Under the pieces are notes generated by a model, which was not told the DNA's origin, did no database searches, and saw nothing but the letters and a program-made list of their open reading frames with translations. Shown here one piece after another: positions 32,439 through 41,031 of a stretch of DNA of 44,864 nt (its first letter is position 1; each line of letters opens with the position of its first letter). This DNA is from Clostridia bacterium (GTDB taxonomy: Bacteria > Bacillota > Clostridia > Oscillospirales > Acutalibacteraceae), in assembly GCA_017623615.1 (NCBI GenBank), contig JAGAOT010000011.1, positions 1-44,864 on the forward strand. Reading direction: 5' to 3'. Both the position numbers and the translations under genes were made by a program.

Positions 32439-34313
32439 ATGAACGGATTTTTACCCGTTACAAAAGAGGATATGACCGCAAGGGGATGGGAGCAGGCGGA
32501 TTTCGTTTATGTCAGCGGAGATGCCTATGTTGACCACCCCGCTTTCGGTGCGGCTATAATCACAAGAGTGCTTGAAAATGCGGGCTTCAAGGTTGCTTTC
32601 CTTGCCCAGCCCGATTGGCGCACAAACGATGATTTCATGCGCTTCGGCAAGCCGCGTTTGGGCTTCCTTGTCAGCAGCGGCAACATCGATTCAATGGTTG
32701 CTCACTACACAGCCGCCAAGAAAAAGCGCAGCTCGGATTATTACAGCCCGGGCGGCAAATTCGGCATGCGCCCCGACAGAGCGGTTATAGTTTATTGCAA
32801 TAAAATAAGAGAGATTTACGGCGATGTTCCCATTGTTATCGGCGGGCTTGAAGCGTCTTTACGCCGCTTTGCCCACTATGACTATTGGGACGACAAAATA
32901 CGCCGTTCAATCCTTTTTGATGCGCAGGCGGATTTGCTTTCCTTCGGCATGGGTGAACGCTCAATGGTCGAGATTGCAAAAAGGCTTGATGCGGGCGAAA
33001 ATGTTGCGGATATCCGCGATATCCGCGGCACATGCTACAGCGTTGATGTGCGCGAAACGCCGTATATCGGCGCGGAATGTCCGTCATTTGAAAATGTTTG
33101 TAATTCAAAAAAAGAATATGCCGTTTCCTGCCGCATTCAGCAGGATGAGCAGGATTTTTTCAGAGGCAAAGCAATAAAACAGCGCCACGGCAGTAAAATG
33201 CTTGTGCAGAATCAGCCCGCAATCCCTCTTTCGCAGGAGGAGCTTGACGCGGTTTATGCCCTGCCGTATATGCGCACATATCACCCCATGTATGAATCCG
33301 AGGGCGGTGTGCCGGGCATTGAAGAGGTGCGTTTTTCAATCGCTCATAACCGCGGCTGCTTCGGCGGCTGCAATTTCTGCTCACTCGCCTTTCATCAGGG
33401 CAGATATATCACAACCCGCAGTAAGGAATCAATCGTAAATGAAGCAAAGCTTTTGACAAATCTTCCCGATTTCAAAGGCTATATTCACGATATCGGCGGA
33501 CCGACTGCAAACTTCCGCCGCCCGTCCTGCGACGGGCAGGAGAGCAGAGGTCTTTGCAAGGGCAAAAAATGCCTTGCGCCCGCGCCTTGCCCCAATCTGA
33601 AGCCCGACCACAGCGAATATCTTGATATTCTGCGCACGGTGCGTTCGCTTCCAAAGGTTAAAAAGGTGTTTATCCGCTCCGGTATCCGCTATGACTATAT
33701 GCTCAAGGATAAGGACGACAGCTTTTTCAGAGAGCTTGTTGCCCACCATGTCAGCGGTCAGTTAAAGGTTGCACCCGAGCATTGCTCTGCCGCCGTGCTC
33801 GATAAAATGGGCAAGCCCCATATCGAAGCGTATGTTGAATTTTCAAAACGCTATTTTAAATATTCCAAAAATGAGGGCAAGGAGCAGTATCTCGTTCCCT
33901 ATCTTATGTCCTCACACCCGGGAAGCACGCTCAAAGAAGCCGTTGAGCTTGCGCTGTTTCTTAAAAAAATCGGAATCCGCCCCGAGCAGGTGCAGGATTT
34001 TTATCCCACCCCGGGCACGGTTTCAACCTGCATGTTTTACACGGGCCTTGACCCCTACACAATGAAAGAGGTCTATGTTGCAAAAGACCCGCACGAAAAG
34101 GCAATGCAGAGGGCACTTTTGCAGTATTTTAACCCCAAAAACAAGGGTCTTGTTATCGAGGCTCTGCGCAAAGCGGGCAGGCATGACCTTATCGGCTACG
34201 GCGATAAGTGCCTTGTAACGCCCAATAAGCCTGTTACTCAGGTAACAAGAGAGAGAGGAAAAACCGTTAATGGACGAAACCAAAAACACGGACAAAACAC
34301 AAGAAAAAAATAA
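32439..34313 (+). CDS. YgiQ-family radical SAM protein
   Basis: About 624 residues. The start is either the ATG at 32439 or the TTG at 32430, which overlaps the ftsK stop and has GGAGG 6 bp upstream; the conserved region begins FLPVTKEDM. Motifs: an N-terminal B12-binding-like region ([29 protein letters not shown]), the radical-SAM cluster CFGGCNFC (CX3CX2C) in [18 protein letters not shown], and the DUF3362 tail. YgiQ proteins are widespread radical SAM enzymes of unknown reaction. It ends 44 bp inside the next gene, indicating coupling. Confidence 0.9.
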   Translation: MNGFLPVTKEDMTARGWEQADFVYVSGDAYVDHPAFGAAIITRVLENAGFKVAFLAQPDWRTNDDFMRFGKPRLGFLVSSGNIDSMVAHYTAAKKKRSSDYYSPGGKFGMRPDRAVIVYCNKIREIYGDVPIVIGGLEASLRRFAHYDYWDDKIRRSILFDAQADLLSFGMGERSMVEIAKRLDAGENVADIRDIRGTCYSVDVRETPYIGAECPSFENVCNSKKEYAVSCRIQQDEQDFFRGKAIKQRHGSKMLVQNQPAIPLSQEELDAVYALPYMRTYHPMYESEGGVPGIEEVRFSIAHNRGCFGGCNFCSLAFHQGRYITTRSKESIVNEAKLLTNLPDFKGYIHDIGGPTANFRRPSCDGQESRGLCKGKKCLAPAPCPNLKPDHSEYLDILRTVRSLPKVKKVFIRSGIRYDYMLKDKDDSFFRELVAHHVSGQLKVAPEHCSAAVLDKMGKPHIEAYVEFSKRYFKYSKNEGKEQYLVPYLMSSHPGSTLKEAVELALFLKKIGIRPEQVQDFYPTPGTVSTCMFYTGLDPYTMKEVYVAKDPHEKAMQRALLQYFNPKNKGLVIEALRKAGRHDLIGYGDKCLVTPNKPVTQVTRERGKTVNGRNQKHGQNTRKK

Positions 34314-35199
34314 AAAACTGATTTATATAATTGTTGCAGTTGTCGTTGTGATAGCATCGGTTTTTGGCCTCAGTCTTGATGACATTGAAACCATGCTTGG
34401 AGGTCTGCCGGTTTATACCGAAACTCAAGCGGGCTTTTCGGTTCATTTCATCGATGTCGGTCAGGGTGACTGCACTCTTGTTGCAAGCGGCGGCGAATAC
34501 CTTCTGATTGATGCGGGCGAAAACGGTCACGAAACCGATGTTCTCAATTATCTGCGCTCAATGGGCGTTAAAAAACTCGATTATATCATTGCCACCCACC
34601 AGCATTCCGACCATATCGGCGGTTTGCCCGAGGTGCTTGATGAGTTTGAAACAGATAACATAATCATGCCGCGTCTTACCCAAGCGCAGACCCCCACCAA
34701 CAGCACATATACCGCATTCCTCAAAGCTGTCAAAGCATCGGGCGCAAAGGTTATCTCCGCAAAGCCGGGTTTGACCTATCATCTCGGTGAAGCGGAATTT
34801 GAAATTCTCGGCCCCGTCACAAATGACGCCGAGGATATCAACAGCATGTCCGCAGTAACCAAAATAACCTACGGCGAAACTTCTTTCCTTGTTACCGGCG
34901 ATGCCGAAAAGGACGAGGAGCTTGAAATTATAGATAACGGTGCTGACCTCGACTGCGATGTATTAAAGGTCGGTCATCACGGCTCATATACCTCATCATG
35001 CAAGGAGTTCATAAGTGCCGCTTCGCCGGAGGTTTGTGTTATTTCCTGCGGTGAAAACAACGATTACGGTCACCCGCACGATGCCGCCGTTAAACGCCTA
35101 AAAAAACAAACCGACGAGATTTACAGAACGGATATCTGCGGCGATATTGTTATGGTAAGTGACGGCGAGAAAATTGAAATCAGCTATGAAAACCAGTAA
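34270..35199 (+). CDS. Membrane-anchored MBL-fold hydrolase (ComEC C-terminal-like)
   Basis: 309 residues. A lysine-rich N-terminus and one transmembrane helix (about 17-36) precede a metallo-beta-lactamase domain of the ComEC/Rec2 type: [20 protein letters not shown], the metal motif [10 protein letters not shown] (HxHxDH), [12 protein letters not shown] and [10 protein letters not shown]. Domains like this in ComEC act as nucleases on the non-transported DNA strand, but stand-alone versions are common in clostridia with unknown substrates. The active site faces outside the membrane. Overlaps ygiQ by 44 bp; a degenerate paralog and DUF3006 follow. Confidence 0.88.
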   Translation: MDETKNTDKTQEKNKKLIYIIVAVVVVIASVFGLSLDDIETMLGGLPVYTETQAGFSVHFIDVGQGDCTLVASGGEYLLIDAGENGHETDVLNYLRSMGVKKLDYIIATHQHSDHIGGLPEVLDEFETDNIIMPRLTQAQTPTNSTYTAFLKAVKASGAKVISAKPGLTYHLGEAEFEILGPVTNDAEDINSMSAVTKITYGETSFLVTGDAEKDEELEIIDNGADLDCDVLKVGHHGSYTSSCKEFISAASPEVCVISCGENNDYGHPHDAAVKRLKKQTDEIYRTDICGDIVMVSDGEKIEISYENQ

Positions 35200-35216
35200 T
35201 CTGTGAGGTGTTTCCT

Positions 35217-36086
35217 ATGCGAAGATTGCCGAGCGAGCCTGAGCATATCAGAAAAGAAAAAGTCAGAGAATGGTCTGAAAAATGGCGTAGAAGACGCTTT
35301 ATCGGCGATATGGTGCTTTTGAGCATGATTTTGATTTTGGGGATTTCGCTGTGTATCAAAAACAGCGATTTTGTAAAAAATCTTAAATTCAGATTTAATA
35401 GCACTGATTGTGTAATTCATAGCATTGATTACGATTACGGCAAAGGTGTATATTTTGAATCCGAAGGCGAAACGGCTCTTATTGATTCGGGAACTGAGAG
35501 TCATTCGGAAGAACTTCTGAATTTTATCAGAACCAAAGGAATAGAAAAGCTTGATTATCTTTTGATTTCCGACCCTGACGAAAAATATCTGGATGTACTT
35601 TCCGCTGTTACAGAATCAACGGAAATATCAAGAATTATTATTTCTCAATGTGATGATTCTTTGTTTGCGGCGTACGATGATTTTGCTTTTGAAAATCTTG
35701 TTACGCTTTCGAGTGCAGACAACATGCGCTATTTTTCGATTGGCGAAATGAATTTTGATATTCTTGACGCGGAAACTATGTCAGCCAAGGTTTTTCTTGA
35801 GAATAATTCATTTTTGATTTATAACTCTTGCTCCGAAGAAACTGAACTTGAAATTATGAATTTCTCTTCTTACTATGATTTTGATGTTTTGATTTCATTG
35901 GACGGAAATCTGCCGAGTCAAAAGTTCATCGAAACTGTCACTCCCGAAAATATCGTCATAAACGGCGATGAAAAAGATACTGCGGATTTAACTGCTTCGG
36001 GCGAAATTTACAGAACCGTTCTGAACGGCGATGTTATCATAAAAAGCAATGGCGTTGATTTTGAATTTGAATGCGAAAACCAATGA
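35217..36086 (+). CDS. Degenerate, metal-site-lacking paralog of the MBL-fold protein
   Basis: 289 residues from the ATG at 35217 (GTGAGGTG 6 bp upstream; a GTG at 35208 lies in that site). A basic N-terminus and one transmembrane helix (about 33-50) precede a domain that matches the previous gene in order: ALIDSG for LLIDAG, GIEKLDYLLISDPDEKYLD for [19 protein letters not shown], and GEIYRTVLNGDVIIKSNG for [18 protein letters not shown]. All HxHxDH ligands are gone (SDPDEKYLD), as is the GDAE/GHHGS pair. It is therefore a tandem duplicate with an inactive site, perhaps a partner or ligand-binding subunit. Base composition is more A+T-rich than its twin. I do not know a family with this exact description. 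Confidence 0.75.
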   Translation: MRRLPSEPEHIRKEKVREWSEKWRRRRFIGDMVLLSMILILGISLCIKNSDFVKNLKFRFNSTDCVIHSIDYDYGKGVYFESEGETALIDSGTESHSEELLNFIRTKGIEKLDYLLISDPDEKYLDVLSAVTESTEISRIIISQCDDSLFAAYDDFAFENLVTLSSADNMRYFSIGEMNFDILDAETMSAKVFLENNSFLIYNSCSEETELEIMNFSSYYDFDVLISLDGNLPSQKFIETVTPENIVINGDEKDTADLTASGEIYRTVLNGDVIIKSNGVDFEFECENQ

Positions 36087-36095
36087 GGTGATTAA

Positions 36096-36314
36096 ATGTA
36101 TTTCAGCGTAGATATTATCGAAGAAACAGTTGCACTTTGCATTGACGATGACGGTGCTACCCGTGCAATTTCACTCGACTTGATTGACGGCGAGGTGAGC
36201 GAGGGCGCGGTGCTCGTTGAAAACGAAAACGGAAGATATACTCTCGACAAAGACGAGGAAAAAAGGCGCAGAGAAAGCAATTTTATGCTTGCGGAAAGCC
36301 TCTTTGATGAATAA
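36096..36314 (+). CDS. DUF3006 family small protein
   Basis: 72 residues: YFSVDIIEETVALCIDDDG, then LDLIDGEVSEGAVLVEN and an acidic/basic helix (DEEKRRRESN). This is the DUF3006 pattern, a small beta-barrel-like acidic protein often next to ComEC-like MBL genes. It starts 9 bp after the degenerate MBL gene with GAGGTG upstream and closes the transcript before the terminator at 36337. Its function is unknown; the conserved neighbourhood suggests a shared role with the MBL proteins. Confidence 0.82.
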   Translation: MYFSVDIIEETVALCIDDDGATRAISLDLIDGEVSEGAVLVENENGRYTLDKDEEKRRRESNFMLAESLFDE

Positions 36315-36336
36315 TATATAAATATTGCAAAAAACA

Positions 36337-36378
36337 GAGCGGATTATTCAATTTTCTCTTGAATAATCCGTTCTTTTA
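36337..36378 (+). terminator. Terminator of the TepA-to-DUF3006 run
   Basis: Stem of 12-15 bp (CGGATTATTCAA 36340-36351 with TTGAATAATCCG 36359-36370, extended by GAG/TTC) and tail TTCTTTTATT. Its right arm supplies the -35 box of the miaB promoter. Confidence 0.88.
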
Positions 36379-36387
36379 TTATATAAT
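36359..36387 (+). promoter_or_regulatory. miaB operon promoter overlapping the terminator
   Basis: TTGAAT (36359-36364, inside the terminator stem), 17-bp spacer, TATAAT (36382-36387), 34 nt before the TTG start of miaB. Confidence 0.7.
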
Positions 36388-36420
36388 AACAAATATATGC
36401 TCAATATGGAGGAATATGTC

Positions 36421-37842
36421 TTGTCACCCGTTTCAGACAGAAAAAACATATCAGTTCCTGCCGAGGAAACAGAAAAACAAAAAGAATATTCGCAGCTTGT
36501 CAGGGAGATAATCGGTCAGCGTTATGCCGAGCCTCCCAAAGCTTTTGTTCATACCTACGGTTGCCAGGGTAACGTTGCCGACGGCGAAAGGCTTGAGGGC
36601 ATGCTCGAAGAAATGGGCTACCGCCTTGTCAATGAGCTTGACGGTGCGGATTTGGTGCTCTATAACACCTGTGCAATCCGTGAGCATGCGGAAGACAGAG
36701 TTTTCGGCAATGTCGGCGCATTTAAACAGCAGAAAACCGTAAACCGCGACATGCGCATTCTGCTCTGCGGCTGTATGATGCAGCAGGAGTGGGTTGTTGA
36801 AAAAATCAAAAAAAGCTATCCGTTTGTTGATATAGTTTTCGGAACTCATGTTATGCACAGGCTGCCGGAATTTCTTTACACAAGCCTCAGCCGCGGCAAA
36901 AAGGTTCGCGAATTTCCGGAGCATGACGGTGTTATCGTTGAGGAGCTGCCCATTCATCGCGACAGCGATTTTAAGGCGTGGGTGCCGATTATGTACGGCT
37001 GCAACAACTTCTGCACATATTGCATCGTGCCCTATGTCAGAGGCAGGGAGCGCAGCCGCGAACCCAAGGCGATTATAGCCGAGGTTAAACAGCTTGTTGC
37101 GCAAGGTTACAAAGAAATCACGCTTCTCGGTCAAAACGTTAATTCCTACGGCAAAAACCCCGATTACGGAATGAACTTTGCCGCGCTGCTTCGCGAGCTC
37201 AACGCGATTGAGGGCGATTTCATAATTCGCTTTATGACATCTCACCCCAAGGATTGCACATATGAACTTCTTGACACAATGGCAGCGTGCAAAAAGGTTG
37301 CAAAGCATCTTCACCTGCCGTTCCAGAGCGGAAGCAACAGAGTGCTCGGCGAAATGAACAGGCGATACACAAGAGAAAAATATCTCGACCTTTTACACTA
37401 TGCCTATTCCGTAATGCCGGAGCTTTCCGTGACCAGCGACGTTATTGTCGGTTTTCCCGGGGAAACTTATGAAGAATTCCTTGAAACCGTTTCCCTTGTC
37501 GAAGAAGCAAAATTCACCTCGATGTATACTTTCATCTTTTCACCGAGAAACGGCACAAAGGCGGCGCAGATGCCCGACCCCGTTTCAAGAGAAGAAAAGG
37601 GGAAATGGTTTAAAGAACTTCTTGATGCTCAGGAGAAAATCGCCGCGGTCAGAACAGCTTCAATGGTCGGCAAAACCTACCGTGTGCTTTGCGAAAGCGT
37701 GAGCAAGGGCGGTTTGATTGAGGGCAGAACGCAGGGCAATATCATCATCGAATTTCCCGCAGAAACATCGGTTATAGGCTCCTTCCGCGATGTCAAGGTA
37801 ACCGAATCGCTCACCTGGATTTTAAGGGGCGAGCTTCAATAA
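36421..37842 (+). CDS. miaB: tRNA-2-methylthio-N6-dimethylallyladenosine synthase
   Basis: 473 residues from the TTG at 36421, chosen because GGAGG (36408-36412) is 8 bp upstream; the ATGs at 36397 and 36406 have no site. The UPF0004 domain carries the auxiliary-cluster cysteines (TYGCQGN, NTCAIRE, CGCMMQ). The radical SAM cluster is CNNFCTYC with VPYVRGRERSR, and a TRAM domain (about 410-470) ends the protein. It adds the methylthio group to i6A37 of tRNAs, the product of MiaA, which is encoded at the other end of the same gene run. First gene of the miaB/YlbF/mutS/mutL/miaA order. Confidence 0.95.
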   Translation: MSPVSDRKNISVPAEETEKQKEYSQLVREIIGQRYAEPPKAFVHTYGCQGNVADGERLEGMLEEMGYRLVNELDGADLVLYNTCAIREHAEDRVFGNVGAFKQQKTVNRDMRILLCGCMMQQEWVVEKIKKSYPFVDIVFGTHVMHRLPEFLYTSLSRGKKVREFPEHDGVIVEELPIHRDSDFKAWVPIMYGCNNFCTYCIVPYVRGRERSREPKAIIAEVKQLVAQGYKEITLLGQNVNSYGKNPDYGMNFAALLRELNAIEGDFIIRFMTSHPKDCTYELLDTMAACKKVAKHLHLPFQSGSNRVLGEMNRRYTREKYLDLLHYAYSVMPELSVTSDVIVGFPGETYEEFLETVSLVEEAKFTSMYTFIFSPRNGTKAAQMPDPVSREEKGKWFKELLDAQEKIAAVRTASMVGKTYRVLCESVSKGGLIEGRTQGNIIIEFPAETSVIGSFRDVKVTESLTWILRGELQ

Positions 37843-37898
37843 GTTAATACGACGGTAAAACGTATTATAAATATCTATCACAGTTAGGAGAAACAAAA

Positions 37899-38309
37899 AT
37901 GGACGTAATTGCAAAAGCAAGAGAGCTTGGCGCACTTCTTCAGCAGGATGAGCGCTACATCAAGCTCATGGAAGCACAGAAGGCTAACGAGGAAGACACC
38001 GCTCTTAACGAGCTCATCGCAAGAATTCAGCTTGTTCAGATGTCTTTCCAGCACGAGGCCGCAAAAGAGGATAAGAACGAGCAGAAGCTTGAAGCATATG
38101 ACAAGGAGTTCGGCGAAATCTACACCCAGATTATGGCTAACCCCAACATGCAGGCTTATGAAGCTGCAAGAGCTGAAATTGACAAGCTCATGCAGTATAT
38201 CAACAACATCTTTGTTCTTTGCCTTCAGGGTGAAGACCCCGCAACATGTGAGCCCCAGCAGGAGCATAGCTGCAGCGGCGAATGCTCATCCTGCGGCGGC
38301 TGCCACTAA
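37899..38309 (+). CDS. YlbF/YmcA (RicA/RicF)-family protein with Cys-rich tail
   Basis: 136 residues. A helical YlbF domain (about 1-110; MDVIAKARELGALLQQDERY, then FGEIYTQIMANPNMQAYEAA) is followed by a cysteine-rich tail (LCLQGEDPATCEP, then CSGECSSCGGCH; seven Cys and a terminal His). In Bacillus, YmcA lies directly after miaB and before mutSL and forms, with YlbF and YaaT, a Fe-S-containing complex that aids mRNA maturation by RNase Y and supports competence, biofilm and sporulation. Position therefore points to YmcA/RicA. The extended C-terminal cysteine cluster could hold or donate a cluster. RBS AGGAGA. Confidence 0.82.
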   Translation: MDVIAKARELGALLQQDERYIKLMEAQKANEEDTALNELIARIQLVQMSFQHEAAKEDKNEQKLEAYDKEFGEIYTQIMANPNMQAYEAARAEIDKLMQYINNIFVLCLQGEDPATCEPQQEHSCSGECSSCGGCH

Positions 38310-38320
38310 TGCAAATTAAG

Positions 38321-38363
38321 TTTATCTGTAGGGGCGGATATCATCCGCCCGCAGATAAATTTT
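38321..38363 (+). terminator. Palindromic hairpin between YlbF and mutS
   Basis: Stems TTTATCTG / CAGATAAA (38321-38328 with 38352-38359) enclose GGGCGGAT / ATCCGCCC (38332-38339 with 38343-38350), followed by TTTT. The TAGGGGCGGAT...ATCCGCCCGC core looks like a dispersed REP-type palindrome recruited as a weak terminator or attenuator within the operon. Confidence 0.65.
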
Positions 38364-38409
38364 CAGTGTAAAAAAGTTTTCGGAAGTTTTTGAAAGGTAT
38401 GGTAAATTC

Positions 38410-41013
38410 ATGGCAGAGCTTACCCCTATGATGAAGCAATATTTCCAAATTAAAGAGAATTACCCCGACACGATTCTCATGTTCCGCCTGGGCGATTTTT
38501 ACGAAATGTTTTTTGAAGATGCAAAAACCGTTTCGGCGGAATTGGAGCTTGTTTTAACGGGCAGGGACTGCGGTCAGGAAGAGAGAGCACCCATGTGCGG
38601 TGTGCCGTTCCACAGCGCGGATTCCTATATAGCCCGTCTTGTTTCAAGGGGATATAAGGTTGCAATCTGTGAACAGCTTGAAGACCCCGCGCTTGCAAAG
38701 GGTATTGTTAAGCGCGATGTCACAAGGGTGCTCACTCCGGGCACGGTTATCGAAAGCACAATGCTTGACGAGGGTAAAAACAATTTCCTTGCATGCATCT
38801 GCGCTTTGAAAGATTGTGTAGGTGTCTGCTTTGCCGATATTTCCACGGGCGGCGTTCATGTAACGCAGTTTGAAAGAAAGAATTGCGAGCGCAAGGTGAT
38901 TAATGAGCTCGGCAGATTTTCTCCGAGCGAAATCATAATCAACTCCGATGTGCTCAAGCTCAATCAGGTTACGGATTTCGTCAAATCAAAGCTTCATTCC
39001 TCGTGTGACCTGCTTGATGACGAATGCTTTGACCTTTCAAAAGCCTCCGCAACTCTTTTTAAGCATTTTAAAATCACATCTCTTTCCGAGCTTTCTCTTG
39101 AAAATGCCTCCGGTGCCGTCTGCGCATTGGGTGCATCAATGGATTATCTCAAAGAAGTTCAGAAAACAGAGCTTGAAAACATCAAAAATATAGATTATTA
39201 CGGCTCCGGCAGCTTTATGCGCCTTGATGTTTCAACATTGCGCAACCTTGAAATAACCGAAACAATGCGCAACCGCGAAAAGAGAGGCTCGCTTCTCTGG
39301 GTGCTCGACAAAACGCGCACCTCGATGGGCAAGCGTATGCTCCGAAGCTGGCTTGAACAGCCTCTGCTTAACATAGCTAAAATCACAAAACGCCATAACG
39401 CCGTTTCGGAGCTTGTTGAAAAGCCCTCGGTGCGTGACGATATAATTGAAGCGTTAACCGGCTGTCAGGATATGGAAAGGCTGATAACCAGAATTGCCTA
39501 TTCAACAGCAAACGCAAGAGAGCTTAAAGGTCTTTCTTCAACTCTTGCAAGGCTTCCCGCAATCAAAGAATATCTTTCCTTGTGCCAAAGCACTCTGCTT
39601 TGGGAAACCTGCGGTGATATCCTGCCCCTCAATGAGCTTGGCGAAACTATTGATAATGCAATCGTTGATGAGCCGCCGTTTTCCGTGCGTGAGGGCGGCA
39701 TGATAAAAGACGGCTTCAATGCCGAGCTTGATGAGCTTCGCGATATCGTTAACAACGGCAAGGGATATATTGCCGATATCCAGCTCCGTGAGCAGGAAAG
39801 AACGGGCATCAAGAAATTAAAAATCGGATATAATCGAGTTTTCGGCTATTATATCGAAGTTCTCAATTCATATAAAGAGCTTGTTCCCGAGGACTATATC
39901 CGCAAACAGACCCTTACAAACTGCGAAAGATATATCACGCAGGAGCTTAAAGAGCTTGAATCCAAGGTGCTCGGTGCGCAGGAGCGTATAGTGCGCCTTG
40001 AATATGAAATTTTTGATTCCGTTCGCAAAAAAGCGGCAGAGCACCTTTACGAAATTCAGAAAACTGCGGCGGCTGTTGCTGCAACCGACGTTTTGTGTTC
40101 TTATGCACGCGTTGCATCGGAAAATAACTATTGCTGCCCCGCAATGAATGCGGGCGACAGAGTAGCCGTTACCGACGGAAGGCATCCCGTGGTTGAAAAA
40201 ATGATAGATTTTCCGTTCGTTCCCAACGACACGGTTTTGGACTGCGGCGACAATCGCTGCGCAATTATAACGGGCCCCAACATGGCGGGTAAATCAACAT
40301 ACATGCGCCAGGTTGCGCTCATATGCCTCATGGCGCAGGCGGGCAGCTTTGTTCCCGCTCTTTCAGCGGAGCTTTGCGTTGTTGACGGCATTTTCACCCG
40401 TATCGGCGCATCGGACGACCTTGCCTCGGGCTCCTCAACCTTCATGGTTGAAATGAATGAGGTTGCTGATATTCTCAAAAACGCAACATCAAAGAGTCTT
40501 ATTATATTTGACGAAATCGGCAGAGGCACTTCCACCTTTGACGGCATGAGCATTGCAAGAGCCGTGCTCGAATATTCAGCCGACAAACGCAAACTCGGCG
40601 CAAAAACGCTTTTCGCAACCCACTATCATGAGCTCACGGAGCTTGAAAACAGCGTTGCGGGTGTAAAAAACTACAACATAGCGGTCAAGAAAAGAGGGGA
40701 CGATATAACGTTCCTGCGCCGCATTGTTTCGGGCTGCGCAGACGGCAGCTACGGCATTGAGGTTGCAAAGCTTGCGGGAGTGCCCAACAGCGTTGTTGAA
40801 AGAGCAAAGGTTGTCCTCAAAGAGCTTGAGGGCGAGGGCTTGAAAGCCCCCGTTCACCGTGCCGATTACGAAGAGCCCGAAATGCAGATGTCTTTCGGCA
40901 GCACAAACGCAAACGATATCGTTGAAAAGCTTAAAAATCTTGATATCAATACGCTCACTCCGATTGAGGCAATGAGCGTTCTCTATGACTTAACCAAACA
41001 AGCGAAAAACTGA
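38410..41013 (+). CDS. mutS: DNA mismatch repair protein MutS
   Basis: 867 residues, typical for MutS1. The mismatch-reading motif GDFYEMFFEDA (about 27-37, Phe-x-Glu) lies in domain I. Lever/clamp domains (about 260-560) follow, then the ABC-type ATPase with Walker A GPNMAGKSTYMRQV (about 622-635), the Asp box ASDDLASGSSTFMVEM and Walker B LIIFDEIGRGTSTFDG, and ATHYHEL. A C-terminal helical tail (about 800-867) carries an LTPIEAM motif. It recognises mismatches and recruits MutL, encoded 18 bp downstream. GAAAGGT precedes the ATG; the upstream hairpin may attenuate readthrough from miaB. Confidence 0.97.
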   Translation: MAELTPMMKQYFQIKENYPDTILMFRLGDFYEMFFEDAKTVSAELELVLTGRDCGQEERAPMCGVPFHSADSYIARLVSRGYKVAICEQLEDPALAKGIVKRDVTRVLTPGTVIESTMLDEGKNNFLACICALKDCVGVCFADISTGGVHVTQFERKNCERKVINELGRFSPSEIIINSDVLKLNQVTDFVKSKLHSSCDLLDDECFDLSKASATLFKHFKITSLSELSLENASGAVCALGASMDYLKEVQKTELENIKNIDYYGSGSFMRLDVSTLRNLEITETMRNREKRGSLLWVLDKTRTSMGKRMLRSWLEQPLLNIAKITKRHNAVSELVEKPSVRDDIIEALTGCQDMERLITRIAYSTANARELKGLSSTLARLPAIKEYLSLCQSTLLWETCGDILPLNELGETIDNAIVDEPPFSVREGGMIKDGFNAELDELRDIVNNGKGYIADIQLREQERTGIKKLKIGYNRVFGYYIEVLNSYKELVPEDYIRKQTLTNCERYITQELKELESKVLGAQERIVRLEYEIFDSVRKKAAEHLYEIQKTAAAVAATDVLCSYARVASENNYCCPAMNAGDRVAVTDGRHPVVEKMIDFPFVPNDTVLDCGDNRCAIITGPNMAGKSTYMRQVALICLMAQAGSFVPALSAELCVVDGIFTRIGASDDLASGSSTFMVEMNEVADILKNATSKSLIIFDEIGRGTSTFDGMSIARAVLEYSADKRKLGAKTLFATHYHELTELENSVAGVKNYNIAVKKRGDDITFLRRIVSGCADGSYGIEVAKLAGVPNSVVERAKVVLKELEGEGLKAPVHRADYEEPEMQMSFGSTNANDIVEKLKNLDINTLTPIEAMSVLYDLTKQAKN

Positions 41014-41031
41014 TAAAAGGAGGTTTCTTAT

